Source of the DNA: Holophagales bacterium
Lineage (GTDB): Bacteria > Acidobacteriota > Thermoanaerobaculia > UBA5066
Assembly (NCBI GenBank): GCA_016714815.1
Contig: JADKBZ010000021.1
Location: forward strand, 1 to 64,000
DNA length: 64,000 bases
Reading direction: 5' to 3'
In this document: piece by piece, positions 1 through 8,098 of the stretch
Position numbering within the stretch: position 1 is the stretch's first letter
Layout: each line of letters opens with the position of its first letter
Notes under the pieces: generated by a model
Seen by the model: only the letters and a program-made list of their open reading frames with translations
Told to the model about the DNA's origin: nothing
The model's database searches: none
Made by a program: the position numbers and the translations under genes

Positions 1-1091
1 CCCAGCAGGTTCTCAAGATTGTCCAGACCGAGCTGGTCGGCCTTCTCGGTGGCTCGGCGGCGACTCTGAACCTGAAGAAGCGCCCCTCGGTCATCCTCCT
101 CGTCGGCCTCCAGGGCTCCGGGAAGACGACCACGGCGGCCAAGCTCGGCCTGCACATCAAGAAGAAGCTCGGCAGGCAGGTCCTGCTCGTCCCCGCCGAC
201 GTCCACCGCCCCGCCGCGACGGAGCAGCTCCGGACTCTCGCCAGGGAGAACGGAATTCCGTGCTTCGACCCGAAGGGGGAGACGGACGCCGTCGTCCGGG
301 TGAAGTCGGCCATCAAGGAAGCGAAGCTCTTCGGATGGGACGTGGCCATCGTCGACACGGCCGGGCGCCTCCACGTCGACGAGTCGCTGATGGCCGAGGT
401 CGCCAGGATCCGCGACGCGTGCGAGCCGGAAGAGATCCTCTTCGTGGCCGACGCCATGACGGGGCAGGACGCCGCCCTTTCGGCCCGCGCCTTCTCCGAC
501 AGGCTCCCGCTGACCGGCGTCATCCTGACGAAGATGGACGGCGACGCCCGGGGCGGCGCCGCGCTCTCCCTGGCGACCGTCGTCGAGCGGCCGATCAAGT
601 TCGCCGGCATCGGCGAGAAGCCAGGCGACCTCGAGCCGTTCCACCCGGACCGGGCGGCGTCGAGGATCCTCGGGATGGGCGACGTCCTGACGCTCATCGA
701 GAAGGTCTCGTCCGAAGCCGACCAGAAGGCCGCCCAGCGGTCCATGGACCGGCTCCGGAAGAACGAGTTCACCCTCGACGACCTCAGGGACCACTTCCGG
801 CAGCTCAAGAAGATGGGTCCGCTCTCGACTCTCGTCGGGCACCTGCCGAAGGTCGGGCCGTTCAAGCAGCTTCGCGACCTGCAGATCGAGGACGACGCGA
901 CCAAGCACCTCGAGGCGATGATCGACTCGATGACGGCCGCGGAGCGAAACGACCCCAAGCTCCTCAACGGGAGCCGCAAGCTCCGGGTCGCGCGCGGCTC
1001 GGGGACCTCCGTCCAGGACATCAACCAGCTGCTGAAGCAGTACCTCGAAATGAAGAAGCTGATGAAGGGCGCCTCCAGGCTCCGGTTCTGA
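1..1091 (+). CDS. ffh: Signal recognition particle protein Ffh (5' end outside window)
   Basis: GTPase subunit of the signal recognition particle; it binds 4.5S RNA and the signal sequences of nascent membrane and secreted proteins and docks on FtsY. The frame is already open at base 3, so only the N domain start is missing. Visible motifs are the P-loop GLQGSGKTTT (near base 105), PADVHRPAA (near 194), DTAGR (near 355) and the guanine-specificity motif TKMDGD (near 528). The methionine-rich M domain runs from about base 760 to the end. The protein stops at LRF and lacks the Gly/Met/Phe-rich tail of many Ffh proteins. It is followed 40 bases later by rpsP, the usual neighbour. Identification is secure. 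Confidence 0.97.
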   Translation, partial: QQVLKIVQTELVGLLGGSAATLNLKKRPSVILLVGLQGSGKTTTAAKLGLHIKKKLGRQVLLVPADVHRPAATEQLRTLARENGIPCFDPKGETDAVVRVKSAIKEAKLFGWDVAIVDTAGRLHVDESLMAEVARIRDACEPEEILFVADAMTGQDAALSARAFSDRLPLTGVILTKMDGDARGGAALSLATVVERPIKFAGIGEKPGDLEPFHPDRAASRILGMGDVLTLIEKVSSEADQKAAQRSMDRLRKNEFTLDDLRDHFRQLKKMGPLSTLVGHLPKVGPFKQLRDLQIEDDATKHLEAMIDSMTAAERNDPKLLNGSRKLRVARGSGTSVQDINQLLKQYLEMKKLMKGASRLRF

Positions 1092-1131
1092 CCGGGCGAG
1101 CTCTTCGGGAAACCGCACCGAAAGGAAACCA

Positions 1132-1368
1132 ATGCTGAAGATCCGACTCCGCCGCACCGGCGGCTCCAATGCCCCCGCCTACCGAATCGTCGTCTCCGAC
1201 AGCCGTCGCACCCCGACGGCCACCGTCCTCGAGGAGCTCGGCTACTACGACCCGACGAAGAACCCGCCTCTCCTCGACATCGACCGTGAGAAGGCGAACG
1301 TCTGGATCGCCAAGGGCGCCTCGGCCTCGGACACGGTCCAGAAGCTCCTGGCCCCGCCGAAGGCCTGA
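1132..1368 (+). CDS. rpsP: 30S ribosomal protein S16
   Basis: Small-subunit ribosomal protein that helps 16S rRNA folding. The product is 78 residues, the normal family length, starting MLKIRLRRTGG and carrying the S16 signature segments PAYRIVVSDSRR and LGYYDP. The start ATG has a purine-rich AAAGGAA stretch a few bases upstream. It sits between ffh and rimM as in many bacteria; the small KH-domain gene (khpA) often found between rpsP and rimM is not present, since only 13 bases separate the two genes. Confidence 0.97.
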   Translation: MLKIRLRRTGGSNAPAYRIVVSDSRRTPTATVLEELGYYDPTKNPPLLDIDREKANVWIAKGASASDTVQKLLAPPKA

Positions 1369-1381
1369 CGGGCGCGGTCCC

Positions 1382-1900
1382 GTGGCGCCGGAGGACCTCG
1401 TCGTCATCGGCCGGCTCGCGCGGCCGCACGGTCTGCGCGGAGAGATGAGCGTCGAGGTCCTTTCCGATTTTCCGGAAAGGTTCGTCCCGGGCCTCGCCGT
1501 CGTCGGCGTGGACGAGGCCGGGAGGCGCCGTGCGCTCGTCGTCTCCGCGGTCCGCCCGAACGGGGAGCGGCTCCTCATGACGTTCCAGGGGGTCTCCTCC
1601 CGGACGGAGGCGGACGCGCTTCGAGGCCTCGACATCGCGGTTCCGAAGGGGAACGAGATGCCGCGGCCAGCCGGCTTCGTCTACCACTTCGACCTCGAGG
1701 GCTGCCGCGTCGTCGACCGGGCCGGACGGGAGCTCGGAGTCGTGACGGGACTGGCGGAGCTGGGCGGCCGCTCCCTCCTCGAGCTCCGCACGCCCGGGGG
1801 AGTGCGCGAAGTTCCGTTCATCGAGCCGATCGTCGTCTCCGTCGACCTCGAGAAGCGGCTCGTGGTGCTCGACCCGCCCGCCGGGCTGCTCGACGAATGA
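1382..1900 (+). CDS. rimM: Ribosome maturation factor RimM
   Basis: Assembly factor for the 30S head that binds S19 and is needed for late 16S rRNA processing. The N-terminal half carries the RimM motif VIGRLARPHGLRGE; the C-terminal half is the PRC-barrel domain ending in VPFIEPIVVSVDLEKRLVVL. The frame is open far upstream over rpsP, but a GTG start at 1382 just after the rpsP stop gives 172 residues, the family's usual length, and begins directly before the conserved motif. The end overlaps trmD by four bases (ATGA), implying translational coupling. Confidence 0.95.
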   Translation: MAPEDLVVIGRLARPHGLRGEMSVEVLSDFPERFVPGLAVVGVDEAGRRRALVVSAVRPNGERLLMTFQGVSSRTEADALRGLDIAVPKGNEMPRPAGFVYHFDLEGCRVVDRAGRELGVVTGLAELGGRSLLELRTPGGVREVPFIEPIVVSVDLEKRLVVLDPPAGLLDE

Positions 1901-2649
1901 GGTTCGACCTTCTCACGATCTTCCCGGGCTATTTCGCCTCTCCGCTCTCCGAGGCGCTCGTGGGAAAGGCGATCGACGACGGCCTCATCGACGTTCGCGT
2001 CGTCGACCTGCGTCCCTTCAGCGACGATCCTCACCGGAAGGTCGACGACGAAGCGTACGGGGGCGGTCCGGGAATGGTCCTCGCCGCACCACCGCTCTTC
2101 GCCGCGATCGAGGCCCTCCGAGCCGAGGAGGGGGCGCCTCCCCCGCACGTCCTCTACCTCTCACCCCACGGCAGGCGGCTCGACGCGGCCCTGGCTCGCG
2201 AGCTGGCGACCCGTCCCCGCCTCGTCCTCGTCTGCGGCCGATACGAGGGAATCGACGAGCGGGCCCGGGAGGGAGGCCTCTTCGACGGAGAAGTCTCTCT
2301 CGGCGACTTCGTCCTCCCGGGCGGGGAAGTTGCGGCCCTGGCGCTCCTCGAGGCGGTCACCCGATTCGTCCCGGGGGTCGTCGGCGAGTCCGAGAGCGTC
2401 CGGCTCGACAGCTTCGAGGACGGCCTCCTCGACCACCCCCACTACACCCGGCCGAGGGAGTTCCGGGGGATGTCCGTTCCCGAAGAGCTCCTGTCGGGGA
2501 ACCACGCCCGGATCCGCCGGTGGAGGCGGGAGAAACAGCTCGAGCTGACGGCCCGGTACAGGCCCGACCTCCTTTCCGGGTTCGTTCCGGAGACGGACGA
2601 AGACCGAAAGCTCCTTGCCAGGGTTGCCCGTCCGCCTCAGACTCCGTAG
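1897..2649 (+). CDS. trmD: tRNA (guanine-N1-)-methyltransferase TrmD
   Basis: SpoU/TrmD (SPOUT) methyltransferase that makes m1G37 in tRNAs and prevents +1 frameshifting. The start MRFDLLTIFPGYF, the segment YGGGPGMVL (substrate loop), LVCGRYEGIDERA and the knot motif SLGDFVLPGGE are all present, and the C-terminal domain contains DHPHYTRP. The length of 250 residues is typical. The start overlaps the rimM stop by four bases. Confidence 0.97.
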   Translation: MRFDLLTIFPGYFASPLSEALVGKAIDDGLIDVRVVDLRPFSDDPHRKVDDEAYGGGPGMVLAAPPLFAAIEALRAEEGAPPPHVLYLSPHGRRLDAALARELATRPRLVLVCGRYEGIDERAREGGLFDGEVSLGDFVLPGGEVAALALLEAVTRFVPGVVGESESVRLDSFEDGLLDHPHYTRPREFRGMSVPEELLSGNHARIRRWRREKQLELTARYRPDLLSGFVPETDEDRKLLARVARPPQTP

Positions 2650-2676
2650 AATCCACGTTCTGGTCGTCCATCCGGT

Positions 2677-2695
2677 GTAGGGAAGGTGTCCCTAC
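2677..2695 (+). promoter_or_regulatory. Hairpin in the rplS leader
   Basis: Between trmD and rplS there are 85 bases. They contain a perfect 7-bp stem GTAGGGA / TCCCTAC with a 5-base loop, 40 bases before the rplS start. It has no T-tract and so does not look like a terminator. Leader structures controlling ribosomal protein L19 synthesis are known in other phyla; whether this is one of them is inference. Confidence 0.35.
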
Positions 2696-2734
2696 CGGAG
2701 GGGACGAGCAAGACGTCTTCGGAGGTTCCTCGAA

Positions 2735-3082
2735 ATGGACAAGCTGCTCGAGGCGGAACGCCATGCTCTGCGTGCGGATATTCCGCCATTCGCCCCCGGC
2801 GACACCGTGAAGGTGCACGTCAAGGTGCGCGAGGGGGAGAAGGAGCGGATTCAGGTCTTCAACGGTCTCGTCATCGCCCGGAGTGGCGGCGGCGTCCGTG
2901 AGACCTTCACCGTGCGCAAGGTCTCCCAGGGTACCGGTGTGGAGCGGACGTTCCCCGTCCACTCGCCCGTTCTGGACAAGATCGAAGTGGAGCGCCACGG
3001 TGTCGTGCGTCGCGCCAAGCTCTACTACCTGAGAGAGCTTCGCGGCAAGGCCGCCCGTATCGCCGAGAAACGGTCCGCCTGA
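2735..3082 (+). CDS. rplS: 50S ribosomal protein L19
   Basis: Large-subunit protein at the 30S-50S interface. The 115-residue product contains the L19 signatures FAPGDTVKVHVKV, RIQVFNGLVI, GVERTFPVHSP and KLYYLRELRGKAARI. It is the expected gene after trmD. A strong GC hairpin terminator follows eight bases after the stop. Confidence 0.97.
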   Translation: MDKLLEAERHALRADIPPFAPGDTVKVHVKVREGEKERIQVFNGLVIARSGGGVRETFTVRKVSQGTGVERTFPVHSPVLDKIEVERHGVVRRAKLYYLRELRGKAARIAEKRSA

Positions 3083-3089
3083 CCTTCCC

Positions 3090-3117
3090 GGGGGGGCCTG
3101 AAGGGCCCCCCCTCTTC
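3090..3117 (+). terminator. Terminator after rplS
   Basis: A 9-bp all-GC stem (3090-3098 with 3104-3112) and a TGAAG loop, followed by TCTTC. It directly follows rplS, so the ffh-to-rplS block probably ends here and rnhB may have its own transcription. The T-tract is short, so it may be partly leaky. Confidence 0.75.
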
Positions 3118-3157
3118 GCGACGCGTACGCCGTATCCGCCGCCGGACGAGGAGAGGG

Positions 3158-3898
3158 ATGGACCGTCGACCGGGCTCCCCGGGATCGTCGAAGAGAGCCG
3201 CGGCGGCGGAGCCGCCGGAAGGCCGCTCCGTTTCGCTCGCGCGGGAGCGTGCCCGTGTGGTCGCTCTCCTGGCTGCCGAGGATGCGGCACGCTCGGAAGG
3301 CGCCCGGTTCGTCGTTGGTGTCGACGAGGCGGGGAGAGGGGCCCTGGCGGGGCCGGTGTTTGCGGCGGCCGTGGCCTTTCCGGAGGGCGCGGTCGTCCCC
3401 GGGCTCGACGATTCGAAGGCCCTCGCGGTCGAGGTGCGTGAGGAGCTCGCGCCGCGGATCCGGAGGGTGGCGGCGGCGTGGGGTGTCGGTTTCGCGTCTG
3501 CCGCGGAGATCGACGCCCGCGGAATCGTTCCCGCGACGTTCCTGGCGATGAGGCGGGCGCTCGAGGTCCTCGCGGCCTCCGGCGAGCAGCCGGACTTCGT
3601 CCTCGTCGACGGATTTCCCATTCCCTCGCTCCGGGTTCCCCAGCGGGCCGTGGTTCGCGGCGACGCGAGCGTCGCCTGCATCGCGGCGGCCTCGATCCTG
3701 GCGAAGACCTCGAGAGACGCGGTGATGCGGGGGCTGGACGCCGAGAGGCCGTGGTACGGATTCGCTGCTCACAAGGGGTACGGGAGCGCGGCCCACCTCG
3801 TCGCCTTGCGGCGGCACGGACCCTCGCCGGACCACCGCCTGAGCTTCGCGGGAGTACTTTCTTCGGGCCGGACCGCTTCGACCGTTGCGGCGGCCTGA
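3158..3898 (+). CDS. rnhB: Ribonuclease HII
   Basis: Removes ribonucleotides from DNA:RNA hybrids, including single misincorporated ribonucleotides. The catalytic motif VDEAGRGALAGP is present near residue 52, followed by GLDDSKAL, the acidic residue in FVLVDG, and the C-terminal DASVACIAAASILAK and HKGYG segments. The 246 residues include a 35-45 residue N-terminal extension rich in Ala/Pro/Arg before the conserved core. An internal start is possible, but the ATG used has GGAGAGGG upstream. Confidence 0.93.
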   Translation: MDRRPGSPGSSKRAAAAEPPEGRSVSLARERARVVALLAAEDAARSEGARFVVGVDEAGRGALAGPVFAAAVAFPEGAVVPGLDDSKALAVEVREELAPRIRRVAAAWGVGFASAAEIDARGIVPATFLAMRRALEVLAASGEQPDFVLVDGFPIPSLRVPQRAVVRGDASVACIAAASILAKTSRDAVMRGLDAERPWYGFAAHKGYGSAAHLVALRRHGPSPDHRLSFAGVLSSGRTASTVAAA

Positions 3899-3919
3899 GG
3901 AATCGGGCGAAGATCAGCC

Positions 3920-6900
3920 GTGGCCACCAAGCGGGAAGCCCTCATCGCCTCTGCGGAGAAGTCGCTGCAGAAGGGGAAGGTCGACGCCGCGCTGAAGGAC
4001 TACCTCAAAGTCCTCGACGAGACCCCTCACGACATCAACATCCTGAACAAGGCCGGCGACCTCAACGTCCGGCTCGGCAGGAACGACGAATCGATCATCT
4101 ATTTCCTGCGCATCGCCGAGTTCTACGCCCGCGACGGCTTCTACGTCCGGTCGATCGCGATGTACAAGAAGATCAACAAGCTCGACCCGGCGCGCCTCGA
4201 CATCTACGAAAAGCTCGCGGAGCTCTACGTCAAGCAGCAGCTCTGGATGGAGGCGAAGAGCAACTACCAGGTCCTCGCCGACTACCTCCTCAAGCAGGAC
4301 AACCTCGGCGGCACGATCGGGATCTACCAGAAGATGGTGGCGATCGAGCAGGGGAACCTGCAGCTCCACGTCAAGCTCGCCGACCTCTTCACGCAGGCCA
4401 AGAGGATTCCCGAGGCGCTTCGCGAGTACGGCGTCGTCGCCGGGGCGCTCGCGGAGCGCGGCGCACACGAGGAGTCGATCCGGGTCTACGAGAAGGCCCT
4501 GCGGCTGGCCCCCGACAACGTGGAGATCCTGCGGACGCTCGTCCCCCTCCTGCTGTCGATCAACTCGGTCGACCAGGCGCGCGCCGTGCTTCGCAAGGGG
4601 CTGGAAGCGAGCCCCCGCTCGGTGCCCCTCTTCCTCCTCGCGGCCGACGCGGCTCTCGCCGCCAACGACATGGCGGAGGCGCGGAGCTTCTCCGACAAGG
4701 CCCGAGCGGTCGATCCGGAGAACGAAGACGTCCTCGCCGCCGTCGTGAAGATCCAGCTCAAGGGGCGGCGGCCGGACCTCGCGTGGGCGGCGGCCGCGCC
4801 CCTCGCCGATGCCGCCGTGAAGAAGGGCGAGGCGAAGAAGGCGCTCGGCATTCTCGTTCCCATCGCTCGGGCCGCGCCCGACCTCGACGATCTCGTGAAA
4901 AAGATCGTCGACATCGCGTCCGGGATCGGCGACGAGGCGACGGCCCTCCCGTTCCGCTCCGCCCTCGCGGAGCTCTACCGGAAAAAGGGGAAGGTCGCCG
5001 AGGCGGCCGACCTCCTTCGCCACTGCGCGAACGTCCAGCCCGACAACGCGGAGTTCCGCTCCCGCCTCGCGCAGCTCGATCCCCAGGCGGGCGCCGTCTC
5101 GATCGCCCCTCCCCGGGTCCCCCCGACGTCGCTGGAACGGCACATGGAGGTCACCCTTTCGGGCCTCGAATCCACGCCGCTGCGACCCGTGGTTCCGCAG
5201 TCGGTGCTGCCGCCCGTCCAGCAGCCTGTCCAACCCCCTGTTCAGCAGAAGGTCCCCGTACCCGCTCCTCCTGCGGTCGTTCCCAGAGCGGCCCCGGCTT
5301 CCGACGAGTTCGAGTTCGACCTCGACGACGCCGAGATGATCGAGTCGCCGGGGGAGATGCTCTCCGCCGAAGCGCCGGTGCCGCCGCCCACCCCTCCTCG
5401 AGGGTTCGCAGCCGCGCCGCCTACGCCCGCACGCGGAATCGCCGTCCCGCCCGGGGGCGTTCCGGAGGCCAGGCGGACGGATGACTACGAGCCGGCCTGG
5501 AACTCTCTCTCGGCTTCCGAGGCACTCGAGGCCTACGAGGCTCGGCAGATCGAAGCCTCCCGAGCGGCGCTCCCTCAGCCGTCGTTCCAGGGGGAGGAGG
5601 TCGAAGATCTCCACCCCTCTTCGGAGCTTGGGTCGGAGCCTTCCCGGAGTCGCTTCGAGTCTGATTTCCCCGATCTCGAGCTTTCCCTCGAGGCGCCGAA
5701 GGGCTTCGATTCGAGCGTGGATCTCAACGCGCAGGCTTTCCCCGTTCCGCACCTGGAGTCTTCCGGGAGTGCCGAGGTCCCCTGGCCCTCGACGATGTTC
5801 CCCGAGCCGGAGCCGGAGCCGCCTGCGACACCGGAAAGGGCCGGACCGCCTTCGACCGGATCCCTCCCGCGGCCCGCCTCCGGAGATTCGGCGCTCGACG
5901 ATGCTCTCGTCGAGGCGGACGTTTTCCGGAGGTACGGTCTGGTCGAGAAGGCCGTGGACCAGCTCCGGCCCTGGCTGGAGCGGGCGCCCGGGAATCTGAA
6001 AGTCCGCGAGAAGCTCTTCGAGATCTTCCTCGAGCAGGGGCAGCTCGCCCAGGCCCGGGAGCAGGCCCAGGTCCTGGCGGACGCCTACGCGGAGAGCGGG
6101 CGTGAGGACCGGATCCGCGGGCTGGAGGGGCTTCTCGGCGAGCCGCTGCGGGTGGCCGCCCCCGTTGCGGAAAGGCCGGCGGTTGCCGCCGTCGAACCGC
6201 CGCTGGAAGAGTTCGACTTCTCGCCGGAGAGGGCAGGGGAACCCGAGCGGACCGAGGAAACGGCCGAGGCAGATGGCGCCTCGATCGCGGAGCCGACCGA
6301 GGAGCCGGTGGAAACCACCTGGACGGACGAAGCGCCGGTCGAGCAGCTCCTGCCGGAGTCCGAGTCGGAGCTCGCCGAGTTCCCGTCGCCGGCGGAAGCT
6401 GCGTCCGGCTTCTCTCAGGCCCTGGAGGAGCCGCCCACGGAGGTGATCTCCGCCGTCGTGGAAAGGGTTCCGGTGCCGGAGGTCGAGGCGGAGCTGGTCT
6501 TCGCGGAGCCGTCGGCGGTGCTTCCCGAGCCTGAGCCCGAGCCCGGGCTGCAGTACGAGGCGGAACTGACCCCGGAGCTGCCGATCCTTGCCGAGGCGTT
6601 GCCCGTACCGGTGCCCGAACTCTTGCCGGGACCATTGCCCGAACCGGTGCCGGAAGCTCCCGGGAAACCCGGGCTGGAAGCGGTTCCTTTGCCGGCGCCC
6701 GCCCCGCCGATCGAGCGAGTCGAGCCCGTCGTTTCGGTCGAACCGCCCGAGCCGGTCGCTGCCGAACGAAGGCCTGTGGCCCGGCCGAAGCTCTCCGCCG
6801 AGGACGTCCTCGGGCTGGGGAGAGGCACGGGCGCGCCTCCGCCGAAAAAGGCCAGGACCGTTCGTCCCGAGGACGTCGAGCTCGACCTCCTGGGCGCGAA

Positions 6901-8041
6901 GGGAACGAAGCCGAAGCCGAAGTCGGCGCCCAGGGTCGAGCCGCTCCTTCCCGACGATTTCTTCCAGTCGTTCCGGGCACCGTCGCGCGCCTCTGCTCCC
7001 GCCCCGGTACCGGAGGCGTTCCCCGGGCTCCCGGCGGAGCAGCTGCGAACCGGGATCCCTCCGATCGAGTCGGTCGACGCCCTCTTCGCGGGGGAGGCCG
7101 CCGGTCACGCCGTCGAGCCGGAGCCCGGTCCCGCGGAGGTCCCGTCCCCGGTCCTCGAAGCGCCCGTCGCTGCTCCGCCGCAGCCGACGGCGGAAGAGCT
7201 CTCCCTGCTCGACTTCTGCCTCGACCAGGGAATGGTCGTCGACGCGGCCGAGCGTCTCCAGTCGCTCGAGGGCCGCTTCCCCGGCGATCCCGAGCTCGTG
7301 GCGAGGCGGCTGCGCCTCGAGGGAGGCCGCGCCGGCGCGGAGGCCCCCCGCACGGCTCTTCACGACATCCTTTCCGACGACCTCGACTCCGTCCTGGACG
7401 CCGAGCTCGGGAGAGCCCTCACGGAGGACATGGTCCGCGACTCGGCCTCTCCGGTCCTGCCCCCGCAGGCGATGGCGGAAGGAGCCCCGGTCCTCGACGA
7501 GTCGGGTCTTTTCTCCGACGAGCAGGAGTTCTTCAACTTCGCCGACGAGCTCCACACGGAGCTGCGCCGGGACGTCGACATCGTGCCGGCCGAAGAGGGG
7601 CGGGAGGTCTCCCTGGAGGAGATCTTCCGCGACTTCAAGAAAGGGGTCGAGCAGCAGCTTTCCCCCGAGGACTTCGAGACCCACTACAACCTCGGGATCG
7701 CCTACAAGGAGATGGGGCTCACCGACGAGGCGATCGGCGAGTTCCAGCTCGCCGCCAAGGACCCGCTTCACGCCGTCGAGTGCTGCGCGATGCTCGGGCT
7801 CTGCTTCCTCGAGAAGGGCCTCCCGCAGCTCGCCGTGAAGTGGTACCGCAAGGGGCTCGAGACGATCGGCATCAAGGAAGACGACCGGCTCGGAATCCAG
7901 TACGCCCTCGCCGGGGTCCTCGAGCAGATCGGGGACCGCGAAGGCGCCTACCGGACCTACCTCGACATCTTCGGCTCGAGCGCCGGCTACCGCGACGTCC
8001 CCGACCGGCTCAAAGAGCTCAAGCCCTTCGCGCCCTCCTGA
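3920..8041 (+). CDS. Giant tetratricopeptide-repeat protein with Pro/Glu-rich middle
   Basis: A 1373-residue protein of unknown role, starting at GTG 21 bases after rnhB. Residues 1 to about 400 are tandem TPR-like helical pairs (for example KVDAALKDYLKVLDETPHD and AGDLNVRLGRNDESI). The middle, from about 400 to 1090, is low-complexity sequence rich in Pro, Glu and Ala, interrupted by a TPR island near residue 657 (DALVEADVFRRYGLVEKAV). Further helices begin near 1093 and a clear TPR array covers 1250-1373 (HYNLGIAYKEMGLTDEAI). No signal peptide or membrane segment is visible, so it is probably a cytoplasmic scaffold. Function cannot be assigned from sequence. Confidence 0.85.
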   Translation: MATKREALIASAEKSLQKGKVDAALKDYLKVLDETPHDINILNKAGDLNVRLGRNDESIIYFLRIAEFYARDGFYVRSIAMYKKINKLDPARLDIYEKLAELYVKQQLWMEAKSNYQVLADYLLKQDNLGGTIGIYQKMVAIEQGNLQLHVKLADLFTQAKRIPEALREYGVVAGALAERGAHEESIRVYEKALRLAPDNVEILRTLVPLLLSINSVDQARAVLRKGLEASPRSVPLFLLAADAALAANDMAEARSFSDKARAVDPENEDVLAAVVKIQLKGRRPDLAWAAAAPLADAAVKKGEAKKALGILVPIARAAPDLDDLVKKIVDIASGIGDEATALPFRSALAELYRKKGKVAEAADLLRHCANVQPDNAEFRSRLAQLDPQAGAVSIAPPRVPPTSLERHMEVTLSGLESTPLRPVVPQSVLPPVQQPVQPPVQQKVPVPAPPAVVPRAAPASDEFEFDLDDAEMIESPGEMLSAEAPVPPPTPPRGFAAAPPTPARGIAVPPGGVPEARRTDDYEPAWNSLSASEALEAYEARQIEASRAALPQPSFQGEEVEDLHPSSELGSEPSRSRFESDFPDLELSLEAPKGFDSSVDLNAQAFPVPHLESSGSAEVPWPSTMFPEPEPEPPATPERAGPPSTGSLPRPASGDSALDDALVEADVFRRYGLVEKAVDQLRPWLERAPGNLKVREKLFEIFLEQGQLAQAREQAQVLADAYAESGREDRIRGLEGLLGEPLRVAAPVAERPAVAAVEPPLEEFDFSPERAGEPERTEETAEADGASIAEPTEEPVETTWTDEAPVEQLLPESESELAEFPSPAEAASGFSQALEEPPTEVISAVVERVPVPEVEAELVFAEPSAVLPEPEPEPGLQYEAELTPELPILAEALPVPVPELLPGPLPEPVPEAPGKPGLEAVPLPAPAPPIERVEPVVSVEPPEPVAAERRPVARPKLSAEDVLGLGRGTGAPPPKKARTVRPEDVELDLLGAKGTKPKPKSAPRVEPLLPDDFFQSFRAPSRASAPAPVPEAFPGLPAEQLRTGIPPIESVDALFAGEAAGHAVEPEPGPAEVPSPVLEAPVAAPPQPTAEELSLLDFCLDQGMVVDAAERLQSLEGRFPGDPELVARRLRLEGGRAGAEAPRTALHDILSDDLDSVLDAELGRALTEDMVRDSASPVLPPQAMAEGAPVLDESGLFSDEQEFFNFADELHTELRRDVDIVPAEEGREVSLEEIFRDFKKGVEQQLSPEDFETHYNLGIAYKEMGLTDEAIGEFQLAAKDPLHAVECCAMLGLCFLEKGLPQLAVKWYRKGLETIGIKEDDRLGIQYALAGVLEQIGDREGAYRTYLDIFGSSAGYRDVPDRLKELKPFAPS

Positions 8042-8098
8042 CGAGGGCCGCCAAGGGCTTCCTGACGCTCTCCGGGGCTCTTCGGACGGTCGCGGCCG

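Noticed and set aside
3914..7771. A 1285-codon minus-strand open frame opposite the TPR gene
   Set aside because: It is an Arg/Leu/Gly-rich shadow of the TPR gene caused by codon bias; no family resemblance and no ribosome site.
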